Source of the DNA: Haloarcula amylovorans
Lineage (GTDB): Archaea > Halobacteriota > Halobacteria > Halobacteriales > Haloarculaceae
NCBI RefSeq assembly: GCF_004681185.1
Contig: NZ_SRIF01000006.1
Span: forward strand, 116,179-180,178
Reading direction: 5' to 3'
Length of the DNA stretch: 64,000 nucleotides
The first letter of the stretch is position 1; each line of letters opens with the position of its first letter. The position numbers and the translations under genes are program-made. Positions 35,630 through 46,283 of this stretch are shown piece after piece. A model generated the notes under the pieces. It was not told where the DNA came from. It was given only the letters and a program-made list of their open reading frames with translations, and did no database searches.

Positions 35630-38600
35630 GGAGAGCGAGGATATCCAGCTCACAGAGGAGCAGGAAGATGCGCTCGTCCAGGGTCGGAACGTCGCGATCA
35701 CTGCCGGCGCCGGGACGGGGAAGACGACAACACTCACCGAGCGGTACGTGACGATACTGGCCGAGAACCCGTCGCTCACACCGGAGAACATTGTCACGAT
35801 TACCTTCACGCGAAAGGCCGCTGCCGAACTGACCGAGCGTGTTCGGGAGGAAGTGTACGACCGGCTCGAGGCTGTCGACTCGCCAGAGGCCTATCACCGC
35901 TGGCGAAACGTCCTCGACGACCTGGAGGACGGCTACGTACACACTATTCACGCGTTCTGTACTCGGCTCTTACGAGAACGGGCTGTCGAGGCTCCGGTCC
36001 CGCTCGGCTTCGACGTGCTCGACGAAGATGGCGCCGCGACACTCCAACGCGAAGTCGTGACGGAGTTCCTCGAACGCAACCAAGACGATGAGGATGTCGC
36101 CCTTCTTGCTCAGCTCTGGGGTCGCGACCAGTTGATCGATGTACTCGCTGGCTTACTAGATGAACGCCCACAGAGCGAAGCCGTCCTCGATGAGTGGCGT
36201 GACGCCGAGGCCGACGACTACATCGAGATCTGCTGGGAGGTTGTCTGTGATCTCGACGTCGTCGACGCTCGACAAACGCTGTATGCGGACGTACTCCTCG
36301 ACCAGCTACGTTCGGTTGCGGATAGCGTCGATAGCGAAGCCGTGATCTCCGACGAGGACGGCCTTCGGGCCTACCGAGCCTTCACCGAGGTCGCGACGAC
36401 ACTCCCTGACGACCCCGAGGAAAGCGATCCTCGCGACTGTCAGCGGGCAATCCTCGAGCTTTACGAGGTCTGTGAGAAGAAGAACGGCGGACTGTACAGC
36501 AGTTCCGGGTACGTCGTCGGTGACCGGGACGATTGGGGTGAGTACGGTGACGTCTACGACGATCTGAAGGACGCCATCGACGCGGTCATCACGGCCGTCG
36601 AACCGCACGCGGATGCAGTCGAGACGACCCCCGGTGAACTGGAAAAAAATAGCGCTCACTACGCGCTTGCCCTGATGTGGGTCTTCGACGATATCCTCGA
36701 AGCTTATAGTGACGAGAAGGAGCGCCGCGATACGCTCGACTTCCCCGACGTGATCGAGACAACGCTCGAGTTCTTGCGAGCCAACGATGCGGTTACGGAG
36801 CGGCTTCGAGAGCAGTTTGCGGCTGTGATGGTCGACGAGTTCCAGGACACGGACCCGCGGCAGTGGGAGCTGGTCAAGCTCCTCACTGGCGTCGACGAGC
36901 GGACGGCGTCGAACGTCTTCTTGGTCGGCGACGAGAAACAGAGCATCTACGGATTCCGGGGGGCCGACGTGACTACGTTCGGAGAGGCACGCGAGGAACT
37001 CCAGATCGTCAACGAAGTCCGTGGTGTCGACGACGTCCCCGACAGCGACGCCGAGAGTCCGACGGCGCTCGAGCTTTCAGGGAACTTCCGAACGCTGGAC
37101 GAGCCACTGTCGTTCCTCAACGGGCTCTTTGAGTATCTCTTCCAGCCGGAGGATGACACCCACGAACCCTACGAAGCGCCACCACAGGCGCTGTCTACGG
37201 AGCGCAACCGTGTCGAAGACATCGCGGGACTGACCGGGAGTGTCGAGTATCTCGCTGTCCCCGACGACGCTGAAACGGCGGCGGAGCTCTTCGGCGACGA
37301 CCATCCGGTCGCTGAAGGAGCACTCGACCACACCATCGAGGCCGAGGCTCAAGCCCTCGCTGCTCGATTGACTCACCTGTTCAACGACCCGCCGACAGTC
37401 CAAGACCCAGACACAGGGGATCATCGCGATGCTACACCCGACGACACGGCAATCCTCCTTCGTCGGCGAACTCATCTGGATCGGTATCAGCGCGCCCTCG
37501 AGGAGTACGACATCCCCTACACTGTCGTCGGTGGCGTCGGGTTCTACGATACACCCGAGGTCCAGGCGCTTACGAACCTGCTTCGTGTGCTTGGTGACCC
37601 AGAGGACGATGTCTCCCTCTATGGAGTGCTTCGGTCACCGCTATTCGGGTTCGCCGATGATCGACTTGCACCGGCAGTCGCAGAGGCCGAGTCAGTGTGG
37701 GATGCGCTTGCAAAGACGGACGATCCGCAGCTGTCGGACGCGTTTGACCTTCTCACGACGTGGCGGATCCTCAGCGGCTGTGCGACGCCGTCTGAGGATG
37801 GCGTTCTTCGGTGGAACCGCCTGCTGTCCCGGGTGATCGACGATACCGGGTACTTGGCAAGCGTGAGCGCCGACGAACGCGGTCGGCAGGCTGTCGCGAA
37901 CGTCGAGAAGTTCCGTGATCAGGTCCGCACCTGGAGCGAGAACGGGGTAGACACCGCTGCTGGATTGCTCCACCGTATCGACCGACAGGCTGAAATTGAT
38001 CCTCGTGAGGGAGAAGCCGATATTCCGGGTGACGCCGAGGGCGTTCGGATCATGACGATTCATTCCGCAAAGGGTCTGGAGTTCCCGATTGTCACCGTTC
38101 CCGACCTCGGGAGTGACCTCAACTTCGGCCGGTCCATCGACGATCATGGGTACGTTCGACTTGTAGAAGGGACTGACGACGCGCCTCCGGTCCCGGCAGT
38201 TGGTGGTCCAAGTCCGAGCGATGCGTTCTCCATCGAGAAGACAGCCGTTCACGAGTATGCCGACCGGCAGTCACTCTCTCAGGAGCGAGCGGAGTCAAAA
38301 CGGCTCCTCTACGTTGCCTGTACGCGGACACGAGATCATCTTTTGCTCTGTGGGACACACGACATCGACGTTGATGATGGCGGTGCTATCACACTCGGAG
38401 AGCCTTCTGCCTTCGAAGATGCAACCCGGTGGCGAGATTGGCTGCAGACAGCGCTCCTTGATGCTGATCTTCTCCAGCGAGCGATTCAGGAGGGACAGGT
38501 TAGTGGACAGATAGACGGCGCCAGCTATACAGTTCGGAAGCCACCGCAGCCGGTGGACTGGCATCCCGATGACGAGACTGGGGAAACGGACCCTGAAATA

Positions 38601-39263
38601 TCGATCCCCGCACCACAGACACAAGCGCCGGCGAAACGAATCTCGGCGACAACTCTCGTAAATGCGGTAGCGGACGCATCCGAGAACGGTCACGGTTACA
38701 CTGGTTCCGATGAGTCAGCCGACGGTCTGAGCCCGACGACGTTTGGAACGGTCGTCCACCGAATCAACGAACTCCGCCCGCCCAGAGACGAGTGGCCAGC
38801 ATTGATTCAGCGGCTGAGTCGGATGGCGGGCGAGGAGCCGACAGAGACCGACCTTCGCGATGCTGTCGATCACGCCGCCGATGCAGTCGAATTCGTAGAC
38901 CAAGTTGAGGCCAATACACAGCTCCAAGCTGCCTACGATGAGTACTCTGTCGTCGCCCGACTTGATGGATCGCGGATTGTTGGGGATATCGACCGACTGC
39001 TTGTCACTCCAGACGCCTACCATATCATCGACTACAAGACAAACGACCTCTCGTTATCCTCGGCCGCCCAGTTGGCTGACTACTATCACCCTCAGATGCT
39101 CGCGTACGCACTGGCCCTGCTTCAACACGATCCGGACCGTGATGTGCGTGCCTCGCTCCGGTTCACCGATGCAGGTATCGATGAAGGATTCGAATGGGAT
39201 GCGAGCGAACTCTCCACAATCGAATCGGAGGTTCGTTCTATGGTAGAGATGATCGTCGATTGA
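35622..39263 (+). CDS. AddA/UvrD-like helicase-nuclease
   Basis: 1213 aa superfamily 1A helicase with a C-terminal nuclease domain. Motifs: Q-motif LTEEQEDALVQ; Walker A AGAGTGKTTTLTERY (~27); TFTRKAAAELTERVR (~65); Walker B VDEFQDTDPRQW (~405); GDEKQSIYGFRGAD (~437); TIHSAKGLEFP (~812); YVACTRTRDHL (~897). Nuclease: GDIDRLLV and HIIDYKTN (~1118-1140), D...D-x-K intact. This is the AddA subunit layout (ATPase motor plus one nuclease), coupled to an AddB-like partner. Tail-to-tail with the NOV gene, 6-bp gap. In haloarchaea, which normally use Mre11-Rad50/HerA-NurA for end processing, such a pair is typically accessory and defence-linked. Confidence 0.9.
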   Translation: MTEESEDIQLTEEQEDALVQGRNVAITAGAGTGKTTTLTERYVTILAENPSLTPENIVTITFTRKAAAELTERVREEVYDRLEAVDSPEAYHRWRNVLDDLEDGYVHTIHAFCTRLLRERAVEAPVPLGFDVLDEDGAATLQREVVTEFLERNQDDEDVALLAQLWGRDQLIDVLAGLLDERPQSEAVLDEWRDAEADDYIEICWEVVCDLDVVDARQTLYADVLLDQLRSVADSVDSEAVISDEDGLRAYRAFTEVATTLPDDPEESDPRDCQRAILELYEVCEKKNGGLYSSSGYVVGDRDDWGEYGDVYDDLKDAIDAVITAVEPHADAVETTPGELEKNSAHYALALMWVFDDILEAYSDEKERRDTLDFPDVIETTLEFLRANDAVTERLREQFAAVMVDEFQDTDPRQWELVKLLTGVDERTASNVFLVGDEKQSIYGFRGADVTTFGEAREELQIVNEVRGVDDVPDSDAESPTALELSGNFRTLDEPLSFLNGLFEYLFQPEDDTHEPYEAPPQALSTERNRVEDIAGLTGSVEYLAVPDDAETAAELFGDDHPVAEGALDHTIEAEAQALAARLTHLFNDPPTVQDPDTGDHRDATPDDTAILLRRRTHLDRYQRALEEYDIPYTVVGGVGFYDTPEVQALTNLLRVLGDPEDDVSLYGVLRSPLFGFADDRLAPAVAEAESVWDALAKTDDPQLSDAFDLLTTWRILSGCATPSEDGVLRWNRLLSRVIDDTGYLASVSADERGRQAVANVEKFRDQVRTWSENGVDTAAGLLHRIDRQAEIDPREGEADIPGDAEGVRIMTIHSAKGLEFPIVTVPDLGSDLNFGRSIDDHGYVRLVEGTDDAPPVPAVGGPSPSDAFSIEKTAVHEYADRQSLSQERAESKRLLYVACTRTRDHLLLCGTHDIDVDDGGAITLGEPSAFEDATRWRDWLQTALLDADLLQRAIQEGQVSGQIDGASYTVRKPPQPVDWHPDDETGETDPEISIPAPQTQAPAKRISATTLVNAVADASENGHGYTGSDESADGLSPTTFGTVVHRINELRPPRDEWPALIQRLSRMAGEEPTETDLRDAVDHAADAVEFVDQVEANTQLQAAYDEYSVVARLDGSRIVGDIDRLLVTPDAYHIIDYKTNDLSLSSAAQLADYYHPQMLAYALALLQHDPDRDVRASLRFTDAGIDEGFEWDASELSTIESEVRSMVEMIVD

Positions 39264-39269
39264 CTCCCC

Positions 39270-42200
39270 TTAGCCGAACGTGATTCGGAGATAACCGCCA
39301 CGTATTGTCCGTTCTAGAGTGGTGGCGACGATGGTGTCCACAACATCGTCTGACACACCCTCAAGTGCTGGCAGGTTTAGGTCAGGGAGATACGCATAGA
39401 GGTCTGCTGGCGTCCTGAACGTGACGCCTGGCGCTGGCGTGACCGACATTGAATCAAGGGAACCGATATCGTCGCCTTCGACGCGAACCAATTGGATGCG
39501 ATACGGGACATCGTTACGGACGAACTCCAGTGCCCGGCGGAACTCGTTCACCGTGAAACGGACGGTGTAGGGCGCGTCGCCAGTTACAGCCTTTACTTCG
39601 ACCGGAGTTGGCTGACCGGCTTTATCCCCAGCTGTTCCGGCGACCCGCCCGGTGATATCGAGGATATCGTACCCTGGACCCCGCTCGTCAGCGGCGACGA
39701 GGGCGAGGCGGGGCGCATCGTCGGATCGAGTTGTCTTCCCGGCTTCGATGGAATCGAGAAGGTGCCTGGCGAGTCTTCTAGGCGTATGCTCTATACGGTT
39801 GAGGTCGCTGCAACGACCAGGGTTATGCCATGGGCAAGGACTCGATTCGTTAACGATCGATTGGAGATGCTCTCCCAGTCGCTGTTGCCAGTCGTCGGTA
39901 TCCTTGGCCAACGTCTGTAACTGGCTGCAGACAGAAGCGAAGATAACCTCCTCCGCGAACTCTGGCCGGTCGGTGAGTTCGTTGCTCCCACCACTTCCAT
40001 ATCCGGCGTCTCGGGATTGAATGCGACCACTTACGCCGGCACAGGCGTTACCATCTAACCGTATCGGTTCGGCTTGGATTGTCTCAAAGGCCCGCTCTCG
40101 CACCCTCCGAGTATGTGTCTCTTCGGAGGCCGACATATCGTGAACGTCTGGGAACGTCCCGGTCTCGAGATACTGCCTGAGTGATCGACGGAGGGCCTCC
40201 TTGCTGTCCTGACTTTCTTCCTCCGACCCAGCATCAGGTGATCCGTCGTTACAGATGACTGTGAGTATAGTTTCGCAGAGGTGGTCCACGGCGGCAGGGC
40301 CGAGTGAGAGCCAGCAGTCCTCTTCGACAGGTTTGTCCTCTGATTCAAGGAGGCGATGTGCAAACGGTGGCCTGGTCCAAGACCACTCCGCGGGCTGCTG
40401 GCGCGTCTCCACTCGCCATACTTGGACGTCTCGGAGGTCAGTCCACCGGGTTTCTTCGTCGGCGTTCCACCAGATTCGACACACCTTCTCTAGACGTTGT
40501 GCTTGCTCTTTCGGCAGTGTGTGGTGCTCTTGGAAAGTCGGGTGATGGGCGTCCGCCCACTTGACGAACGTTTCCGGAGCAATCGTCTGTGACAGCGTAG
40601 TGCAGGGGCATTCGTCCGCTAAAGCTGCCCGATCGGAGAGCAAAGTTTGGACCATCTCAACGACGGGTCCCGAAGCCGACTGCGTCGCGTCAATGAATGG
40701 TTTCATGTCATCGGTGTCGGGTGTGCCGCCCCCGATGGCCTGCCGGATGTTCATCCGGACGGTATAGGCATCCGTATTCGCCTCGGTGAGTCGGCCGTCC
40801 AGGCGACTCAGTTCCTGATCTATGTCGATTGATACCCCGACCGTATCCAAGAGAGTAGCTGCAGCCTTGATGTCTGATCTGAGCGCGTCAACCGAACCCT
40901 GACCGATTGCCCGCCGAACGGCTTCGACGTCGAGATCTGCGGCGAGTACCTCCTCCTCGTCAGCGAGAGCGAGACGGAGGTACGTTGAGCGCGAGCGCTC
41001 GAACAGTACCTGGAGCGCCTCGGTGAAGACTGTCGGATCCGGATTGTTCTCATCAACGGACGTTACGTTATAGGCGAGCCCATACCGGGTGCTTCCAGTC
41101 CGAGATCCGTTTTCGCCAAGCGGGTAGACGGCAGAATGTTCGCCGAATCTGGAGTCCTGCAACGAGAAGCGCTCACGGTAGCGCACGAACACCTCCTCTG
41201 GGACGCTTCGAATGTGGTCGATGGCTACCTCCAAATCCTCACGGTGATCGGGTTGGAACGTCTCGCTGGTTTCGGCACTCAATGCCGCGAGAATGAGTGG
41301 TCGGCGACTGCGTAGTTTTGCGGCGAGGCGCTCGTCCATCTCGGGGTTGGCCGAAGCATCAAGTTGAGCAGCCGATAGCTGTGGTCGGTCGCCAGCCTGT
41401 GTCCGGAATTTGCAATCGAGAGCTGCTGCAAGGGCTGCCCCTCGGCCGACAGTCGGCGTCTCTACGACCCACGGACCTTCCCACGAGCCGTCGCGATCTT
41501 CCCACGGAAGTTGCTGGCTGTCGCTGAACCAGTAGCTCTCTCGGTCGCGGATGAGTTCGAACGGTACCGATGCCCATCGATCGCCAGCCTTGACCGGGAA
41601 ATGGGTAAGGAAGGGGAGTTCACCGAGCGTTGAGTCGTCACGGTCGAGGTAATCGGCGATGGGTGTAATGAGCCGTGAGTAGACGGTCTTCCAGCCGTCG
41701 GCGATGCCGTCGGTGGCTAACTGCTCGAGTCCAACGGGCTCGTCCATCTCGGCCATCAATGGCGCTGCAGCAAGCTCCTCCTGAATTTTCTGGAGACGGA
41801 GTGCAGCCTCTGTTGCCGACAACCCTTCAAGCGGTCTGACGCCAAGGTTTTGCCAAATCGAGGCATCGACCTCAGTCGCCCCCACGTCGACTGTTGGAAG
41901 CCAACTGCCGGTCTGTGACCCCTCGCCGGCGCGCTCAACCGCCCAGAGTATGGAATCATCGGACCACCAGTCCGGTGTTTGGACGGCATTATGCTCACTC
42001 CACATTGACGCCGCGCGGAGCTGCCAGTTAAGCAGTGTTGGGACCGTCTCCGTCCAGCCATGACGCCCGCCGTGGTCGGCACGACATGACCATCCCGTTG
42101 TTAGGATCGACTTCTCGAGCCTATCGCCGTAGGTGGCGAGGAGATCACAGACGTATTCCACCCCTAGTTGGGCGAATGGACCGTCCACACCCTCAGTAGA

Positions 42201-45200
42201 GCTCCAAGTCCACGATTCCAAGGCGACATCGTAACTGTCCAGTCCGCCCTCCACGGCTGACGGTTCGGTGCCGAGTTCGCTCTCGGTGTATCGGCCACGG
42301 AGATCCTTAACTGAGCACTGATCGCTGTGGCCGGCCGTCGTTTGCGGACCGAACTCTGGTGCGGTGATCAAGTCGAGATACGATCCGCTATCCTCACCAC
42401 GGCCCCCGACGGCTGTCCCGTCGATGACTTGCTGTAGTGTTGTCCGGAGACTCGAAATTGACTCCGCGTCAACCTCAGCGCGAGCATCACGTACGTTCCA
42501 CTTGAGCGGGTTCCAGTGGTCGCGACCCCGCTTTGGCGTTTCCGTCTGTGCAAGGGCTTCCACTTCCGGGAATGCAGAGAGTCCGAGGATGCCGAGAAGC
42601 TTTGCCGCCGTGGTAGGGCTGATCCCCTGCTCGGCCAAGAACTGCCACCGATCATCGTCCGGCGGGCGGACGATTGGGCCACCGTTCACCGGCTCGACTG
42701 TGGTTGTCGGCTGTTCGTCAATGTCTGGAGACAGTCCCTCCCAGGTATCGATCCGTTCGTCGGCGTCCCGGAGTGCCTGCCAGTTCGATGTCAGGCGAAT
42801 GTCGGTGATTCGGTGATCCGTTCCATCAGTCCGGTCGAGAAGATCCGCCCCCAGCCGATTCCGCCTTACTGCGAGGCGGTTCAAGAGGTTCCGACGCCGC
42901 TCGGAGTTGTTGGTGTGTTTTTCGACGTTGTCGTGATTAAGATACGCTCCTTCCGTCGGAATGAGACGCTCCCGCTCTTGGTTGGCAACGGCTCCTGCAA
43001 AAAAGCTCAGGGCGGCGTCGGAGAGCCCTTTACTAGAGGAATCGGGTTCGCCTGTTCGGCCCTGTTGGCGTTGGGTTGATCCGAGGAGTTCACGGACGTA
43101 CTGTGGATATGACCGAAGCTGGACGATGCCCCAGTCATTCCCTGCCTCTGAGAGGATGTTGCTGGACTGGGAGTCATCAGAGATCGCTTCGTCAATGACG
43201 AACACGCTGAGGCCGATACTGTCTGGGGGGATGCGTAGCTTCGTCTCCGGCGCGTCATCCCCCCGCCAGAACACCGTCCGCGTGTACGTTTCCGTCACGT
43301 TGCCCCCTTCGCCGTGGGACTCGACTGGGACCAGCTGGACACGTTCCTCCTCGATGGTTTTCGAACGGTAGGAGCACGGGAGGATATGGACGCCAGCGTT
43401 CTCGATGTCGAACTCGTCGTCCAGCACCTTCTGAACGTCTTTCTCATTTATATCGGCATATGCGTCCACCAGCCTCACTGATCCGAGGAAGAGTTGCTGC
43501 CCGATCTTTGCCGGGACAACAATCCGTGCATCCGGAGTTGCGAGGTGTTTTGAGAGCTGGGTCGTCCAAGCCTCTACTAGAGAGCGATACCGCTCAACAT
43601 CGTCGTTCGTTGACGGCGGTGCCTCCTCTATGAGATAGCGGTATCGCTTTGACCAGTCCACGGTGTCAAGATCGTCGTGGATACTCCACCGAAGGAACGT
43701 GAGTAGGCTTGCGAGGGTGGGGAGACGACGAGTCGTCTTTGCCAGATTCCTCACTTGGGCGGATTCCTTCAGTTTCTCTCTGACCAGGTACAGCGCTGCG
43801 AAGGCTCCCACCACCTCGGGATCTGGATGCAGAAGCGCCTCGTTGACTACCGTCGCTGGTGCGTCGCCATCGTCTATCTCTTCCGTGGGTAGACACGATC
43901 TTTTTCCCAGTTGCTCATAGACGGCCCGTGAGAATAGGTCGAGTAGGCCGACCCCGGTTTCGTCGAGGTGTATCTCGTCATTGATGATTTCTTCGAGTGT
44001 CACGTCATTGGCGCCTGCTGGCGTCGGTGGTAGGAGGTTCCACGGGCTGTTCACGGTACCCGGGTTCTTTGTCCCTCCTTCTTGACGAGCGAGTACGGTG
44101 GCGACGTCCCCGATTAGCGTCGCGCAGTGGTCTAGGATATACGCGTTGTACTGGTCTGAGTCAGAGTAGAGTTTTTCCCGATCTTTGGAAACCTCAACGT
44201 TCGCGTGCAGGCAGAAGGGGAACCGTTTCGAGGCACCCGTGATGGGGTAGTAGAGATATGGTGGGTAGGCGTGTGACTCTGGTCCGATGCCATCCAGTGC
44301 CTCGCCTTTGAGGACTGCCTGCAGGTCCTGCTTAGCTAGCCATGCTGGCGGTTCGTTATCCGTAGGAACGAGGATTCGAGGTTGTACGTCAACTTCCTGC
44401 TCGTCGTTTGTTGACCGACGTTGCTCCGTAGTCAGCAAGGTGTCCGGGACAATCGGTTCGTGATCCTCTACCCAGTTGAACAGTTCGTAGGTCTGTTGAA
44501 CCTGCCCTTGACTCTGGTCATGATCTTGCTCCTGTTGGTTGACCGTTACCGTGACAGATGTGGACTCCACCGGACGTTCGGTATCTGTCGTGTATATTGC
44601 TGACTCTGATGGTTCAATATCCCACCGTTCGTGGGCCGTCCGCTCGGTTCCCTCAAGCTGATCCAGTACGAGTTGGTCGATGTTCCCGAAATGGATTAGC
44701 GATTCCGGTGTGACCTCTCCTCTTGACTCCCCGTAGGCATTCGCAGCCGCTGAGTACTGCAGCCGGGCCCACAGGTTGTTTGCGATTCGGTCGGGATCTC
44801 TGTCACGCTCCTGTTCGACTCCGAGGGCAGAGCGGAAAGCCGCAAGGTCCTCGTCTTTGAAGCGCACGATGACGGCTGTTGTGAACTGATCCGGAATTTC
44901 TGGTCCGTCAACGACCACTGACGCATCTGTTAACAGCTGTCTCGCCACCTGCTGCAATGACCCTTCCAAAGCTGCTCTGTCGTCTGGTATCTCGAGTGGG
45001 AGTGGATATGAAAAGAAGGGGAGACTTGTGACATCTTCAGCACGAAAAGAATCTGATGTGACACGGTTTTCCTGATCCGTCGTCGTGACGAGGTCGGTGA
45101 GTTCAGACGTGGCGAGTCGCTCTCGAAAGCGGTTGAGTCGATCTTTGACCTCGGGATTGTTGTTCGTCGCCGTTGACCGGGAAAGGACAGCCGCTGTCGG

Positions 45201-45680
45201 GTTTACAGGACCACACTGGAGTCGTGCAAGATTCCCGTCGTTCAGGTCCGTCCACACCTCGTAGGCATCCCCAATAGTACAGACCGATGTCAAACCTACC
45301 CCTTTTTCCCCGATTGCGTCTGTTTCCTTCCCTGAACGGCTGACCTTTCGTAAGTCTTCGAGGACCTCTTCGTCGTCGAACTCAAACGGTGCACCCGTGT
45401 TCGCGACGAGGACGCCCTCACGTGAAACAGCGACGTACAGCGTTCCCCTCTGGTCAGCCTTTTGGATGGCATCGCGCCCATTCTGTAGCAGTTCGACAAG
45501 TTCACGGTCTTGATGTGCCCCTGCTGTTCCTGCCTCTCCACCACCGATACTCGTGTCATCGAAGAGTGCTTGCTTTGGGGTATCGTATCGACCTTCCGAC
45601 CCAATTGATTCCAGCTTTTCCAAAAGGTCAGCATATCTATCTGTCAGTTCGTCAGCCCACTGTCTCGACGTGAGTACCAT
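39270..45680 (-). CDS. Sacsin/NOV-type GHKL ATPase with DUF3883-like nuclease domain
   Basis: 2136-aa giant. The N-terminal ~250 residues form a GHKL ATP-binding domain of the sacsin type: N-box ELVELLQNGRDAI (~60-72), VANTGAPFEFDDEEV and GEKGVGLTSV (~125). A long unassigned, acidic middle follows. Near residues 2000-2060 lies YDILDITGR...PVEVKAV, then FTVNEFRRALEFVRND and YRIQLVRV, which matches the DUF3883 / 'NO VEIN' C-terminal domain, a PD-(D/E)XK-like nuclease. Such proteins are frequent in defence islands and are thought to sense invader nucleic acid or protein by ATP-driven conformational change. Convergent with the AddAB-like operon. Function within the locus is inferred. Confidence 0.85.
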   Translation of the reverse strand: MVLTSRQWADELTDRYADLLEKLESIGSEGRYDTPKQALFDDTSIGGGEAGTAGAHQDRELVELLQNGRDAIQKADQRGTLYVAVSREGVLVANTGAPFEFDDEEVLEDLRKVSRSGKETDAIGEKGVGLTSVCTIGDAYEVWTDLNDGNLARLQCGPVNPTAAVLSRSTATNNNPEVKDRLNRFRERLATSELTDLVTTTDQENRVTSDSFRAEDVTSLPFFSYPLPLEIPDDRAALEGSLQQVARQLLTDASVVVDGPEIPDQFTTAVIVRFKDEDLAAFRSALGVEQERDRDPDRIANNLWARLQYSAAANAYGESRGEVTPESLIHFGNIDQLVLDQLEGTERTAHERWDIEPSESAIYTTDTERPVESTSVTVTVNQQEQDHDQSQGQVQQTYELFNWVEDHEPIVPDTLLTTEQRRSTNDEQEVDVQPRILVPTDNEPPAWLAKQDLQAVLKGEALDGIGPESHAYPPYLYYPITGASKRFPFCLHANVEVSKDREKLYSDSDQYNAYILDHCATLIGDVATVLARQEGGTKNPGTVNSPWNLLPPTPAGANDVTLEEIINDEIHLDETGVGLLDLFSRAVYEQLGKRSCLPTEEIDDGDAPATVVNEALLHPDPEVVGAFAALYLVREKLKESAQVRNLAKTTRRLPTLASLLTFLRWSIHDDLDTVDWSKRYRYLIEEAPPSTNDDVERYRSLVEAWTTQLSKHLATPDARIVVPAKIGQQLFLGSVRLVDAYADINEKDVQKVLDDEFDIENAGVHILPCSYRSKTIEEERVQLVPVESHGEGGNVTETYTRTVFWRGDDAPETKLRIPPDSIGLSVFVIDEAISDDSQSSNILSEAGNDWGIVQLRSYPQYVRELLGSTQRQQGRTGEPDSSSKGLSDAALSFFAGAVANQERERLIPTEGAYLNHDNVEKHTNNSERRRNLLNRLAVRRNRLGADLLDRTDGTDHRITDIRLTSNWQALRDADERIDTWEGLSPDIDEQPTTTVEPVNGGPIVRPPDDDRWQFLAEQGISPTTAAKLLGILGLSAFPEVEALAQTETPKRGRDHWNPLKWNVRDARAEVDAESISSLRTTLQQVIDGTAVGGRGEDSGSYLDLITAPEFGPQTTAGHSDQCSVKDLRGRYTESELGTEPSAVEGGLDSYDVALESWTWSSTEGVDGPFAQLGVEYVCDLLATYGDRLEKSILTTGWSCRADHGGRHGWTETVPTLLNWQLRAASMWSEHNAVQTPDWWSDDSILWAVERAGEGSQTGSWLPTVDVGATEVDASIWQNLGVRPLEGLSATEAALRLQKIQEELAAAPLMAEMDEPVGLEQLATDGIADGWKTVYSRLITPIADYLDRDDSTLGELPFLTHFPVKAGDRWASVPFELIRDRESYWFSDSQQLPWEDRDGSWEGPWVVETPTVGRGAALAAALDCKFRTQAGDRPQLSAAQLDASANPEMDERLAAKLRSRRPLILAALSAETSETFQPDHREDLEVAIDHIRSVPEEVFVRYRERFSLQDSRFGEHSAVYPLGENGSRTGSTRYGLAYNVTSVDENNPDPTVFTEALQVLFERSRSTYLRLALADEEEVLAADLDVEAVRRAIGQGSVDALRSDIKAAATLLDTVGVSIDIDQELSRLDGRLTEANTDAYTVRMNIRQAIGGGTPDTDDMKPFIDATQSASGPVVEMVQTLLSDRAALADECPCTTLSQTIAPETFVKWADAHHPTFQEHHTLPKEQAQRLEKVCRIWWNADEETRWTDLRDVQVWRVETRQQPAEWSWTRPPFAHRLLESEDKPVEEDCWLSLGPAAVDHLCETILTVICNDGSPDAGSEEESQDSKEALRRSLRQYLETGTFPDVHDMSASEETHTRRVRERAFETIQAEPIRLDGNACAGVSGRIQSRDAGYGSGGSNELTDRPEFAEEVIFASVCSQLQTLAKDTDDWQQRLGEHLQSIVNESSPCPWHNPGRCSDLNRIEHTPRRLARHLLDSIEAGKTTRSDDAPRLALVAADERGPGYDILDITGRVAGTAGDKAGQPTPVEVKAVTGDAPYTVRFTVNEFRRALEFVRNDVPYRIQLVRVEGDDIGSLDSMSVTPAPGVTFRTPADLYAYLPDLNLPALEGVSDDVVDTIVATTLERTIRGGYLRITFG

Positions 45681-46283
45681 CCGATTGCACGTACTTTCTC
45701 CTAAACATAATTAAACACCTTCCCCTGCTCAACTGCTGAGTAGCTTGTGGCATTCCCACTCTGGCCCTTAACAGAAACCTAGTACTTTCTGCGAAATCGT
45801 CACAACTGGGATTGGTTATATGGAATATGCCGGTCGTTAGAACTCACTCGCATATCTGTAGCGTCCATACGTTAGATGCGCTCTGGACTGCTGTTCGAAA
45901 TAAATCTATGGAACCCCTGCGTATCGAGCGCTTCGTCTGGAATCGTGCTGGGCAGTAGCGGAGTATTTTGGTTTTGTGCCCTTAGGCACACTTTGAAGAG
46001 GGAACTTGACCTTTGCAGTCGGATTTCTCCTCGGATGATGACGGCTTGAAGTAGCCGGTCACCTAATTTGTACGTATACTTATTTGGTAGTTTCAAAAGT
46101 TGTTGAAACGAGTGGTTCGGGTAATGGTTGCCACTCATCAATTGGGCGTCAGTTAAGTGTTCCTGAATAGCGGACCACCCATCGGCTCAATAGCAGTCTG
46201 GCACGGATAGTTACTACCAGGATACTTCTCGTAGGTAACGCTCGCGATCCACACCCTGAGTCACTATTTCGTTAACTGCAGAA
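45681..46283. other. 600-bp gap, no supported gene
   Basis: AT-rich and without convincing coding sequence. An 89-codon minus-strand frame (45872-46141) has no recognisable motif and unusual composition. The first ~60 bp should hold the promoter of the 2136-aa gene (AAACATAATTAAACACC near 45704-45720). Confidence 0.4.

Noticed and set aside
45872..46141. 89-aa minus-strand frame
   Set aside because: No motif, atypical composition and no promoter or operon context.
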